A stretch of DNA of 64,000 nucleotides from Burkholderiaceae bacterium (lineage in GTDB: Bacteria; Pseudomonadota; Gammaproteobacteria; Burkholderiales; Burkholderiaceae_C), in NCBI GenBank assembly GCA_018780645.1, contig JADMJJ010000029.1, forward strand, positions 1 through 64,000. Reading direction: 5' to 3'. The notes under the pieces were generated by a model, which was given only the letters and a program-made list of their open reading frames with translations, did not search any database and was not told where the DNA came from. Position numbers and translations under genes: made by a program. Shown here one piece after another: positions 45,587-53,500 of the stretch; position 1 is the stretch's first letter, and each line of letters begins with the position of its first letter.

Positions 45587-47158
45587 ATGCATTCCAGAAT
45601 TTGCGCCAAACCCCTGCTCGCGGTGCTGCTCGGCGCCGCCGGCCTGCTCGGCAGCGCCCAGGCCCAGGAAGTGAAGTACGCGATCGCCGCCGAGGTGGCG
45701 TCGATGGATCCGCAGTTCGCCAATCTGCCCGGCAATATGATGGTGGCCAAGCAGATGTTCGAGGCCATCAGCGATGTCGACGGCGACGGTCGCCTGACGC
45801 CGAAGCTGGCCGAGAGCTGGAAGCGGGTCAGCGCTAATGTCTGGGAGTTCAAGCTGCGCAAGGGGGTGACCTTCCATGACGGCTCGGCACTGACGGCCGA
45901 GGACGTGGTCTATTCCTATGCCCGCCCGGCCATCATCCCGGTCGGCCCGGCGACGCTGAACGGCTTTCTGACCAATATCGTCAAGACCGAGGCGGTGGAT
46001 GCCCAGACGGTACGCATCACCACCGACAAGCCGGTGGCCGTGCTGCCCAACTTCCTGTCGGCCGTGCCCATCGTGTCGAAGAAGATCTCGCAGAACCTGA
46101 AGCCCGAGGACTTCGAGGCCGGCAATGGCGTGATCGGCACCGGCCCCTACAAGTTCGTCAAGTTCCTGCGTGCCGACCGCGTCGAGTTGGTGCGCAACGA
46201 GGCCTATTGGGGCAAGAAGCCCTTCTTCGCCAAGGCAACCATTCGCTTCATCCCGAACCCGCCGGCACGCACCGCCGCCCTGCTGTCGGGCGAGGTGGAT
46301 GCGATCGCCCAGGTGCCGCCGGCCGATATGGCGCGGCTGAAGCAGACGGCCAATATCGAGGTCATCAGCAAGCCGCTGGGCCGCTATTCCTTCCTGGTGC
46401 TGAACCAGGTGTCGGACGCGCTGCCGCTGGCCACCGATGCGGCCGGCAAGCCGCTGACCACCAACCCGTTCAAGGACGTGCGCGTGCGCCGCGCGATCTC
46501 CAAGGCCATCGACCGCCCGGCAATTGCCTCGCGAGTGATGGAGGGCATGGGCGTGCCGACGCAGAACCCCATCCCCAGCACCATGTTCGGCTACAACAAG
46601 GACCTGCCGGCCGAAGCCTATGACCTGGCCGGTGCGAAGAAGCTGATGGCCGAGGCCGGTTATCCGAACTGCTTCACCTTCTCGCTGCTGGCGCGCAATG
46701 ACAACCACCCGACCGACTCGGCCCATGTGCAGGCGATCGGCCAGATGCTGTCGCGCCTGGGCTGCAAGGTCAATGTCGAGGCCCTGCCGACCAGCGTGAC
46801 GATGAGCCGTGCGAACAAGCTGGAGCTGCCGATGTTCCTGCAGTCCTCGGGCGCCGACCATGGCGATGTGGGCGTGGCGCTGGAGTATGTGTTCAGTCAC
46901 CCGAAGAACAACCCCTTCCGCAAGGTCAATATGCAGACCTATGACTCGGAGCGCTTCTTCAAGCCGCTGTACGAGGCCCTGGCCGCTACCGACGACAGCC
47001 AGCGCGAGGCGCTTTACCGCGACACGCTGAAGGTGATGCATGAGGAGGTCGGCGTGATCCCCTCGCAGCTGATGATGGGCACCTGGGCGGTGCGCAAGGG
47101 CTTCAAGCTGACCGGCCGCTTTGACGAACGGCTGTACGCCACCGACCTGTCGCAGTAA
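45587..47158 (+). CDS. ABC transporter solute-binding protein, peptide family 5
   Basis: A 523-residue periplasmic binding protein (signal peptide to about residue 26, GSAQAQ) of the DppA/OppA family: ASMDPQFANLPGNMMVAKQMFE, RKGVTFHDGSALTAEDVVYSY and GTGPYKFVKFLRADRVEL are family hallmarks. Members bind di- or oligopeptides, opines, nickel-chelates or glycosides. CAGGAG precedes the ATG. It heads a five-gene transporter operon plus MarR regulator. A terminator just after it would make it more abundant than the permeases. Confidence 0.93.
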   Translation: MHSRICAKPLLAVLLGAAGLLGSAQAQEVKYAIAAEVASMDPQFANLPGNMMVAKQMFEAISDVDGDGRLTPKLAESWKRVSANVWEFKLRKGVTFHDGSALTAEDVVYSYARPAIIPVGPATLNGFLTNIVKTEAVDAQTVRITTDKPVAVLPNFLSAVPIVSKKISQNLKPEDFEAGNGVIGTGPYKFVKFLRADRVELVRNEAYWGKKPFFAKATIRFIPNPPARTAALLSGEVDAIAQVPPADMARLKQTANIEVISKPLGRYSFLVLNQVSDALPLATDAAGKPLTTNPFKDVRVRRAISKAIDRPAIASRVMEGMGVPTQNPIPSTMFGYNKDLPAEAYDLAGAKKLMAEAGYPNCFTFSLLARNDNHPTDSAHVQAIGQMLSRLGCKVNVEALPTSVTMSRANKLELPMFLQSSGADHGDVGVALEYVFSHPKNNPFRKVNMQTYDSERFFKPLYEALAATDDSQREALYRDTLKVMHEEVGVIPSQLMMGTWAVRKGFKLTGRFDERLYATDLSQ

Positions 47159-47160
47159 TT

Positions 47161-47178
47161 ATCATTGTCAACAATGAT
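47161..47178. repeat. 18-base perfect palindrome after SBP gene
   Basis: ATCATTGT-CA-ACAATGAT, directly after the binding-protein stop codon. It is too AT-rich for a terminator stem. It may be an operator half-related to the TTGACA-type boxes or an mRNA-stabilising hairpin. Confidence 0.45.
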
Positions 47179-47208
47179 TGAAAGTTTGGCTGTTTGAGAG
47201 CGAGCCTT

Positions 47209-47242
47209 CCGTGGCCGGCCTTCTGGGCGGCCACGGTTTTTT
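47209..47242 (+). terminator. Intra-operon attenuating terminator
   Basis: CCGTGGCCG (47209-47217) pairs perfectly with CGGCCACGG (47228-47236), loop of ten bases, followed by six T residues. It lies between the binding-protein and first permease genes and should allow only partial read-through, a common way to overproduce the binding protein. Confidence 0.85.
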
Positions 47243-47270
47243 CTGATTTGACTTGGAACGTCCCGGCCCC

Positions 47271-48248
47271 ATGCTTGGTTTCTTGATTCGACGCGTGCTC
47301 CAGAGCATTCTGGTGCTGATGCTGGTGTCCATGCTGGTGTTCATGGGCATCTATGTGGTGGGCGACCCCACCGCGATGATGATCCCCGACAACGTCACGG
47401 CCGAAACGCGGGCCGCGATGATTGCCTCGCTGGGCCTGGACAAACACCCGCTGCTGCAATACCTCGATTTCGCCCAGCGTCTGCTGCAGGGCAGCCTGGG
47501 GCGCTCGTTCGCCACCGGCCTGCCGGTGGAGGAGCTGATCGCCTCGCGCTTCCCAGCGACGCTGGAGCTGGCCTGCGCCGCGATGGTGCTGGCCACCGTG
47601 GTCGGCCTGCCGCTGGGCCTGGTGGCAGCCGTCAAGCCCGAGAGCTGGATCGGCCGCGCCATCACCGCCTGCTCCAGTCTGGGCTTCAGCGTGCCGACCT
47701 TCTGGGTGGGCCTGGTGCTGATCATGGTGTTCGCCGTCAGCCTGGGCTGGCTGCCGTCGAACGGCCGCGGGCCCACGCAGTCGCTGCTGGGCGTGCAGGT
47801 CAGCTTCATGAGCTGGGAGGGCCTGCGCTACATGATTCTGCCGGCCTGCAATCTGGCCCTGTTCAATGCCGCGATGATCATCCGGCTGACCCGTTCGTCC
47901 GGCGGCGAGGTGATGCTGATGGACTACATCCGCTTCGCCCGCGCCAAGGGCCTGAATGAGCGGCGCGTCATCGGCGTGCACCTGCTGAAGAACATCCTGA
48001 TCCCCATCATCACCGTGATGGGCATCAACTTCGGCGGCATCATCGCCTTCTCGGTAGTCACCGAGACCATCTTCGGCTGGCCCGGCATGGGCAAGCTGCT
48101 GATCGACTCGATCAACGCACTGGACCGCCCGGTCGTACTGGGCTATCTGATGTTCGTCGTGGTGATCTATCTGATCATCAACTTCGTCGTCGATCTGATG
48201 TATTCCTGGCTGGACCCGCGCGTCACGCTGGTGGAGGCCAAGGCATGA
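47271..48248 (+). CDS. ABC transporter permease, DppB type
   Basis: A 325-residue inner-membrane permease with N-terminal MLGFLIRRVLQSILVLMLVS typical of DppB/OppB, about six membrane segments, and the EAA loop DYIRFARAKGLNERRVIGVH that contacts the ATPase. It forms the translocation channel with the DppC-type subunit. The ATG at 47271 is the family start; no strong ribosome site is seen. It lies behind the attenuating terminator. Confidence 0.92.
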   Translation: MLGFLIRRVLQSILVLMLVSMLVFMGIYVVGDPTAMMIPDNVTAETRAAMIASLGLDKHPLLQYLDFAQRLLQGSLGRSFATGLPVEELIASRFPATLELACAAMVLATVVGLPLGLVAAVKPESWIGRAITACSSLGFSVPTFWVGLVLIMVFAVSLGWLPSNGRGPTQSLLGVQVSFMSWEGLRYMILPACNLALFNAAMIIRLTRSSGGEVMLMDYIRFARAKGLNERRVIGVHLLKNILIPIITVMGINFGGIIAFSVVTETIFGWPGMGKLLIDSINALDRPVVLGYLMFVVVIYLIINFVVDLMYSWLDPRVTLVEAKA

Positions 48249-48309
48249 GCAACCGCCCGGCCGTTCCGAAGGGTGCTCGCACCGCAGTGCGAAGCACGGA
48301 GGTTTCACA

Positions 48310-49233
48310 ATGAGCACCACAATCAACAGGCCTGTCAGCCGCCCTGCCAGCAGCCAAGTCAGCAGCCCGATGCGAGAGCTCTGGCGCGACTTCATCTCCA
48401 GCCGCATGGCCTGCATGGGCCTGGCCTCGTTCGCCCTGGTGTTCGCACTGTCGCTGCTGGCGCCCTGGATCGCGCCGCAGAATCCCTATGACATGCAGCA
48501 GCTGAGCGTGCTCGATGCGCGGCTGCCGCCGGGTGCGCAGTCGGGCGACGGGCTGATGACCTTCTGGCTGGGCAGTGACGAGCAGGGCCGCGACATGGTC
48601 TCGGCCATCCTCTACGGCCTGCGCATCAGCGTCTTCGTCGGCCTGTTGTGCACCTTGCTGGCCTTTGTCGTGGGCACCACGCTGGGCCTGCTGGCGGCTT
48701 ACTTCGGCGGCGCGGTGGACAGCTTCATCATGCGGCTGACCGACGCCCAGCTGTCCTTCCCGTCCATCCTGATCGCGCTGATCTTCCTGGCCCTGTTCGG
48801 CAAGGGCGTGGACAAGATCGTCATCGCCCTGGTGCTGGTGCAATGGACCTTCTACGCCCGCACGGTGCGCAGCTCGGCGATGGTGGAGCTGCGCAAGGAG
48901 TATGTCGAGGCGGCGCGCGGCCTCAAGTACTCGCACCTGCGCATCATGTTCCGCCATGTGCTGCCCAACTGCATGCCGCCGCTGCTGGTGGTGGCCACGC
49001 TTCAGGTGGCGATTGCCATCGGCCTGGAGGCCACGCTGTCCTTCCTCGGCCTGGGCCTGCCTATCACCGAGCCCTCGCTGGGGCTGCTGGTCGCCAACGG
49101 CTATGCCTACATGCTGTCCGGCAACTACTGGATCAGCATGTTCCCCGGCCTGGCCCTGGTCTGGGCCGTGCTGAGCATCAATACCGTCGCCGACCGCCTG
49201 AGCGACCTGCTGAACCCGAGGTTGCGCAAATGA
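48310..49233 (+). CDS. ABC transporter permease, DppC type
   Basis: A 307-residue inner-membrane permease of the DppC/OppC kind, with WLGSDEQGRDMVSAILYGLR (conserved periplasmic LGTDxxGRD signature) and the EAA loop EYVEAARGLKYSHLRIMFRH. It pairs with the preceding DppB-type subunit. The gap of 61 bases before it holds CGGAGG ten bases before the ATG. Its stop overlaps the start of the first ATPase gene. Confidence 0.93.
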   Translation: MSTTINRPVSRPASSQVSSPMRELWRDFISSRMACMGLASFALVFALSLLAPWIAPQNPYDMQQLSVLDARLPPGAQSGDGLMTFWLGSDEQGRDMVSAILYGLRISVFVGLLCTLLAFVVGTTLGLLAAYFGGAVDSFIMRLTDAQLSFPSILIALIFLALFGKGVDKIVIALVLVQWTFYARTVRSSAMVELRKEYVEAARGLKYSHLRIMFRHVLPNCMPPLLVVATLQVAIAIGLEATLSFLGLGLPITEPSLGLLVANGYAYMLSGNYWISMFPGLALVWAVLSINTVADRLSDLLNPRLRK

Positions 49234-50087
49234 GTACCCCTTCCCTGTTGGAAGTCTCCAATCTGCGCCTGCAGTTCGACACCCCGCGCGGCCTGGTGCA
49301 GGCCATCGACGGCATCAGCTTCAGCCTGAACAAGGGCGAGATCCTGGGCCTGGTGGGCGAGTCGGGCTCGGGCAAGTCCCAGACCGGCAACACCATCATG
49401 GGCCTGCTGGACCGCGGCGCCCGCATCACCGAGGGCAGCGTCAAATTCAAGGGCCAGGAGTTGCTGGGCCTGCCCCATGAGCAACTGCGGCGCATTCGCG
49501 GCAACAAGATCGCGATGATCTTCCAGGACCCGATGATGACCCTGAACCCGGTGCTGCGCATCGACACGCAGATGGTCGAGGCGGTGCTGGCGCATCAGAG
49601 CGTCGGCCGCGAGGCGGCCACGAAGCTGGCCCTACAGGCGCTTGAGCGCGTAGGCATTGCCGCGCCCGAGGAGCGGCTGAAATGCTATCCGCATCAGTTG
49701 TCGGGCGGAATGCGCCAGCGCGTGGTGATTGCCATCGCCCTGCTCAACAGCCCCGAAATCTTCATCGCGGATGAGCCGACCACGGCGCTGGACGTGACGA
49801 TCCAGAGCCAGATCCTGTTCGAGGTGCAGAAGCTGTGCCGCGACACTGGCGCGGCGCTGATCTGGATCACCCACGACCTGGCCGTGGTGGCCGCCCTGGC
49901 CGACCGCGTGTGCGTGATGCACCGCGGCAAGATCGTCGAACAAGGCACGGTAGATCAAATCTTGGACAACCCCCAACACCCCTACACCCGAGGCCTGATG
50001 GACGCCATTCCCAGCCGCAGCAGCCGCGGCCAGCGCCTGCGCACGATGCAGCCGCAGGACGGCAGCGCATGGAGCGCTACGACATGA
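49230..50087 (+). CDS. ABC transporter ATP-binding protein, DppD type
   Basis: A 285-residue ATPase: Walker [13 protein letters not shown], signature LSGGMRQR, Walker [14 protein letters not shown] and switch His in [14 protein letters not shown]. Shorter than the usual 320-330 residue DppD because the C-terminal oligopeptide domain with its CxRCP-like cysteines is cut down, ending at the [12 protein letters not shown] tail. The missing iron-sulfur-type C-terminal motif is a small oddity. ATGA overlaps join it to the genes on both sides. Confidence 0.92.
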   Translation: MSTPSLLEVSNLRLQFDTPRGLVQAIDGISFSLNKGEILGLVGESGSGKSQTGNTIMGLLDRGARITEGSVKFKGQELLGLPHEQLRRIRGNKIAMIFQDPMMTLNPVLRIDTQMVEAVLAHQSVGREAATKLALQALERVGIAAPEERLKCYPHQLSGGMRQRVVIAIALLNSPEIFIADEPTTALDVTIQSQILFEVQKLCRDTGAALIWITHDLAVVAALADRVCVMHRGKIVEQGTVDQILDNPQHPYTRGLMDAIPSRSSRGQRLRTMQPQDGSAWSATT

Positions 50088-51157
50088 GCGCGACCACCCC
50101 ACTGTTGCAGCTCGACGGCGTCTCCAAGACCTTCCACCGCCCCAATGATCTGGTCGGCCGCCTGCTCGACAGAATTGCCGGCCGCAGCGCCGGCGGCGCC
50201 GTGCAGGCCCTGCAGCACACCGACCTGAGCCTGCAGCAGGGCGAGGTCGTGGGCCTGGTCGGCGAGTCCGGCTGCGGCAAGTCGACCCTGGGCCGCATCG
50301 CCGTGGGCCTGCACCGCGCCAGCAGCGGCCGCCGGCTCTGGCAGGGTCAGGACCTGGCCCTGCTGCCGGAAGGCCAGCGCAAGCGCCTGGAGCTGGGCAT
50401 ACAGATGGTTTTCCAGGACCCCCATGCCTCGCTGAACCCGCGCATCCGCGTGGCCGACGCGATCGGCGAGGGCCCGGTGATCCACGGGCTGATCGAACCC
50501 GGCCAGAAGCGCGAGCTGGTCGAGAAGCTGTTCCGCCAGGTCGGCCTGGACCGTGCCAGCATGGACCGCTTCCCGCACCAGTTCTCCGGCGGCCAGCGGG
50601 CCCGTGTGGGCATCGCCCGGGCGCTGTCGGTGAACCCGAAGCTGCTGGTCTGCGACGAATCGGTGGCGGCGCTTGACGTCTCGATCCAGGCCCAAGTGCT
50701 GAACCTTTTCCTGGATCTGCGCGAACAGCTGCAGCTGACCTATCTGTTCATCAGCCATGACCTCAGCGTCGTGCACCACATCGCCGACCGGGTGTTGGTG
50801 ATGTACCTGGGCCGCATCGTCGAATCCGGCCCCACGGTGGCGCTGTATGCCGAGCCGGCCCATCCCTACACCCGGGCCCTGATGGACGGCGTGCCGCGCA
50901 TCGACATGCGGCACAAGGCCTTTGTGCCGGTGCAGGGCGAAATTCCGTCGCCGCTGAATCCGCCCACCGGCTGCCACTTCCACCCGCGCTGCGGCGATGC
51001 GATGCCGCGCTGCCGCGACGAGGCGCCGAAGCTGCAGGAAGTGGCACCGGGCCGGCAGGCGGCCTGTCACCTACATGACACCCACGCCGTGACTTGGCAC
51101 AAAAAAGCCAGCGCCGCACCCTCGCAAACGCTGGGGTCCATCGCCGCTGCGGCCTGA
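50084..51157 (+). CDS. ABC transporter ATP-binding protein, DppF type
   Basis: A 357-residue ATPase: Walker A GESGCGKSTLGRIAVG, signature FSGGQRARVGIARAL, Walker B LLVCDESVAALDVS and switch His in FISHDLSVVHHIAD. The C-terminal HFHPRCGDAMPRCRDEAP is the cysteine-containing oligopeptide-transporter domain that is truncated in the partner ATPase. It forms the ATPase dimer with the preceding protein. The start overlaps the previous stop (ATGA); an ATG five codons earlier is possible. Confidence 0.92.
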   Translation: MSATTPLLQLDGVSKTFHRPNDLVGRLLDRIAGRSAGGAVQALQHTDLSLQQGEVVGLVGESGCGKSTLGRIAVGLHRASSGRRLWQGQDLALLPEGQRKRLELGIQMVFQDPHASLNPRIRVADAIGEGPVIHGLIEPGQKRELVEKLFRQVGLDRASMDRFPHQFSGGQRARVGIARALSVNPKLLVCDESVAALDVSIQAQVLNLFLDLREQLQLTYLFISHDLSVVHHIADRVLVMYLGRIVESGPTVALYAEPAHPYTRALMDGVPRIDMRHKAFVPVQGEIPSPLNPPTGCHFHPRCGDAMPRCRDEAPKLQEVAPGRQAACHLHDTHAVTWHKKASAAPSQTLGSIAAAA

Positions 51158-51161
51158 GAAA

Positions 51162-51692
51162 ATGGCAAAAGCGCAGCGATCCACTTCCAACATCACGATG
51201 AGTTCACCAGCCCCCAAGAAAGCCATACCTGAGGCACCGACGATCCGGGAACTGGTTACCTACCGCCTGCTCAAGGCGACCTACTACACCACCAAGCCGG
51301 CGTACATGCTTTACAGCCGCAAGTACAAGGTGACCGGTGTCGAGTGGCGGCTGATCGGCAATCTGTTCACCGACGGCCCCCTGACCCTGGTCAAGCTGGC
51401 CGAGGAGGCCGACATCCAGCTGGCCCAGGCCAGCCGCATGATCACCGCACTCATCAAGCGCGGCCTGGTGCTGGGCGTGGCCAACGAGAACGACGGCCGC
51501 AGCGTCAAGCTGTCACTGACCGCCGAGGGCAAGGCCCTGTACCGCAAGATCTTCGCCGAGGCCCAGAGCCGCCACAACCGCCTGCTCGAAGGCCTCAACA
51601 AGACCGAGCAGCAGTATCTGTATCAGGCACTGGACAAGCTGGCCGACATCGGGCGCGAGATGCTCGAGGAGGAGCGGTTGGCGGACAAGTAG
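51162..51692 (+). CDS. MarR-family transcriptional regulator
   Basis: A 176-residue MarR protein with an N-terminal tail of about 30 residues, then the winged-helix core (VEWRLIGNLFTDGPLTLVKL, DIQLAQASRMITALIKRGLV, NENDGRSVKLSLTAEGKALY) and a helical dimerisation tail. It is the last gene of the ABC operon, four bases after the ATPase. It is the natural candidate for the factor that binds the paired TTGACA boxes at 45364 and 45405 and so controls both transporter and TPP-enzyme operons. That link is inferred from position. Confidence 0.88.
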   Translation: MAKAQRSTSNITMSSPAPKKAIPEAPTIRELVTYRLLKATYYTTKPAYMLYSRKYKVTGVEWRLIGNLFTDGPLTLVKLAEEADIQLAQASRMITALIKRGLVLGVANENDGRSVKLSLTAEGKALYRKIFAEAQSRHNRLLEGLNKTEQQYLYQALDKLADIGREMLEEERLADK

Positions 51693-51717
51693 CTCTACCC
51701 GCCGCCGTCACAGCAAG

Positions 51718-51750
51718 CAGCGCCGCGTCTCACGATTCGGCGCTGTTTTT
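51718..51750 (+). terminator. Rho-independent terminator after MarR gene
   Basis: CAGCGCCG (51718-51725) pairs with CGGCGCTG (51738-51745), loop of twelve bases, followed by TTTTT (51746-51750). It ends the ABC transporter/MarR operon. Confidence 0.8.
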
Positions 51751-51761
51751 ATTTCCCGTAT

Positions 51762-51883
51762 GGAGCGGCAGGGACGAGGGCGCGCCGGCCGCAGCGGGCT
51801 GAAGCATCGTCCGGCCCTGAACGGACCGGACTTCGGCTTCTTTATGCCCGCTGCGGCCGGCACACCCTCATCCCTGCTGGAGC
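51762..51883. repeat. Long palindromic element, copy A
   Basis: A 122-base element with 38-base outer arms. The inner 16 bases are perfectly paired (GCCGGCCGCAGCGGGC at 51784-51799 with GCCCGCTGCGGCCGGC at 51846-51861) and the outer part pairs with a few G-T wobbles. Inside is a smaller stem, GTCCGG (51809-51814) with CCGGAC (51826-51831), followed by TTCGGCTTCTTTATG. It does not look coding. A related inverted copy lies at 51951. Confidence 0.7.
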
Positions 51884-51950
51884 GGGTGTGCAGGCTCGCC
51901 AACCCTCAAGGCACCCGCACGGCTCGGGACTGGCAGCCACCAGCGCATCC

Positions 51951-52059
51951 GCAGAGGGGGTGGGGGGCCGGTCACGGAGGGCATAAAGAAACTGAAGGTC
52001 CGTCCGTCCAGGACGGACCTAAGCTTCGCCCGCAGTGGCCGGCCCCACGCCCCCTCTGC
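51951..52059. repeat. Long palindromic element, copy B (inverted relative to A)
   Basis: A 109-base element whose 27-base arms (51951-51977 and 52033-52059, beginning GCAGAGGGGG) pair with few mismatches. The inner stem AGGTCCGTCC (51996-52005) / GGACGGACCT (52011-52020) is perfect. On the minus strand this stem is followed by TCAGTTTCTTTATGCCC, which shares the 12-base TTCTTTATGCCC with copy A read on the plus strand. It lies just past the porin stop codon and could terminate porin transcription. Confidence 0.7.
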
Positions 52060-52082
52060 CGCCACCAAACAGCGAGCAAAGA

Positions 52083-53048
52083 TCAGAAGTTATGGCGAAT
52101 GCCCAAAGCCAATGAGCTCTGCGACTCACCCGCCTTCAAGCTGCCGAAGGCCGCGTAGGTGGCCTTGGCATCGTTGTTGACGCCGGTGTAGAAGCCATAG
52201 ACCTTGGTGCGCTTGGACAGCTTGTAGTTGTAGCCCAGCGTATACTGGCGGGCACCGGTGTCGGCACCGCCTCGGTCGCCGGCAGCGCCGAAGTTCAGGT
52301 GGAACTCATGCTGGTCCATCGCATACATGCCGACCAGGCGGACGTTGTTGCGCTTGACGCCGTTGAAGCTGTCGCGCTCGTAGTAGCCGCCGAAGGTGAA
52401 GGCGCCCAGCTCGTACAGGCCGCGCGCCACCACCATGCGATTGACATCGCGCTTGGCCACGCCAAAGCCCAGGTGCAGCGGACCGGCGTCGTAGTTCAGC
52501 ACCGCATTGGTCGAGCCGAAGGCGCCGTCTTCCTTCAGCGCATGGCTGATCTCGGCCTGGAAGCCGTTGACCACCGGCGTCGCATAGGCAACCGTGTTCT
52601 GCTTGGCGCCGAAGTTCACGCCGAAGGCGAACAGCGTGTCCGACGAAGTGCCGGTGTCATGGTTGTGCATGCTCACATAGTCGGCCGAGGTCAGGTAGGT
52701 GATATTGGTCAGGTTGCCGATACGCACCTTGCCAAAAGCCCCCTCGATCGCCAGCCATGACTCGCGGCCCCAGTAGGTGCCGGCGGCCGTGCCGTTGCTC
52801 GCGTCGAAGCCGCTCTCCAGCTTGAACGAGGCCTTCAGGCCGCCGCCCAGGTCTTCCACGCCGCGCAGGCCCCAGCGCGAGGAGCTGTTTTCCAGACTGA
52901 CCATATTGCCGGCGCTGCCGCGCTTCTGCGACTCCACGCTCAGATTGACGCGGCCGTAGACGGTGACGCTGCTCTGCGCCCAGGCCGATGAGGCGGCCAG
53001 GCTCGCCAGCAGGCCGATGGCAGCCCAGGTGTGATGCTGTGATTTCAT
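52083..53048 (-). CDS. Trimeric general porin (Burkholderiales type)
   Basis: A 321-residue outer-membrane porin: signal peptide at residues 1-25 (ending SSAWAQ), mature start SSVTVYGRVNLSVESQ, the loop region GFDASNGTAAGTYWGRESWL and C-terminal strand SQSSLALGIRHNF with the terminal Phe needed for BAM recognition. It is a 16-stranded barrel of the OmpC/Omp32 class and lets small hydrophilic or anionic solutes pass. The ATG at 53048 is set by the signal peptide and AAGAGACAC upstream. It diverges from the ferredoxin gene, with palindromic sites between them, so it may supply the substrate of the linked Rieske oxygenase. Confidence 0.93.
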   Translation of the reverse strand: MKSQHHTWAAIGLLASLAASSAWAQSSVTVYGRVNLSVESQKRGSAGNMVSLENSSSRWGLRGVEDLGGGLKASFKLESGFDASNGTAAGTYWGRESWLAIEGAFGKVRIGNLTNITYLTSADYVSMHNHDTGTSSDTLFAFGVNFGAKQNTVAYATPVVNGFQAEISHALKEDGAFGSTNAVLNYDAGPLHLGFGVAKRDVNRMVVARGLYELGAFTFGGYYERDSFNGVKRNNVRLVGMYAMDQHEFHLNFGAAGDRGGADTGARQYTLGYNYKLSKRTKVYGFYTGVNNDAKATYAAFGSLKAGESQSSLALGIRHNF

Positions 53049-53131
53049 GTTGTGTCTCTTGTGAGTAGGTGTGTGACGCCAAGCACCAATGCTCGGGCAC
53101 CAACGCGACATTACTTAACATCATCAATTAA

Positions 53132-53180
53132 TTGCATGAGTGCAAGTCCCCCTTGCACAAAACTGTAATTTGTTTATATG
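53132..53180 (+). promoter_or_regulatory. Promoter and palindromic operator before ferredoxin/Rieske genes
   Basis: GTGCAAG-TCCCC-CTTGCAC (53140-53158) is a perfect inverted repeat, preceded by a second TTGCA-TGAG-TGCAA repeat (53132-53145). A -35-like TTGCAC (53153-53158) and -10-like TATATG (53175-53180) with a 16-base spacer point toward the ferredoxin gene, so a protein bound to the palindrome would block or activate it. The divergent porin promoter must lie in the same spacer. Confidence 0.5.
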
Positions 53181-53224
53181 TTCATGGTTGCCAAAGTCAA
53201 TTACAAGCCAAGGAAGCCATCACC

Positions 53225-53500
53225 ATGAACGACACCCCGCTGGTCCTGCACCTGGCGCACAGCCGGCGCAGCATTGAGGTTGCGGCCACGCAAAGCCTGC
53301 TGGACGCATTGCTGGAGGCCGGCATCGAGGTGCCTCACTCCTGCCGCATGGGCATCTGCGGCACTTGCGAGACCGTCGTGCTCGATGGCGTGCCCGACCA
53401 TCGCGACCAACTCCTCAGCCCTGAAGAGCGCACCGCAGGCCTGACCATGATGCTGTGCTGCTCGCGCGCAAGCACCCCCAGCCTGACCCTGGACCTCTGA
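53225..53500 (+). CDS. 2Fe-2S plant-type ferredoxin (oxygenase reductase C-terminal domain as a free protein)
   Basis: A 91-residue ferredoxin with the cluster ligands in SCRMGICGTCETVVLDG (C-x4-C-x2-C) and a distal Cys in MLCCSRAS. Its sequence, including GVPDHRDQLLSPEER and the LTLDL end, is that of the C-terminal domain of VanB/phthalate-dioxygenase reductases rather than of a stand-alone ferredoxin. It should pass electrons to the Rieske oxygenase encoded immediately downstream (TGATG overlap). A matching reductase lacking exactly this domain is encoded at 24022. AAGGAAG lies upstream of the ATG. Confidence 0.9.
   Translation: MNDTPLVLHLAHSRRSIEVAATQSLLDALLEAGIEVPHSCRMGICGTCETVVLDGVPDHRDQLLSPEERTAGLTMMLCCSRASTPSLTLDL

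Noticed and set aside
51951-52059. CRISPR-like or tandem repeat array in the 51.7-52.1 kb gap
   Set aside because: There are only two copies, in inverted orientation and imperfect, with no spacers and no cas genes; they are palindromic elements.
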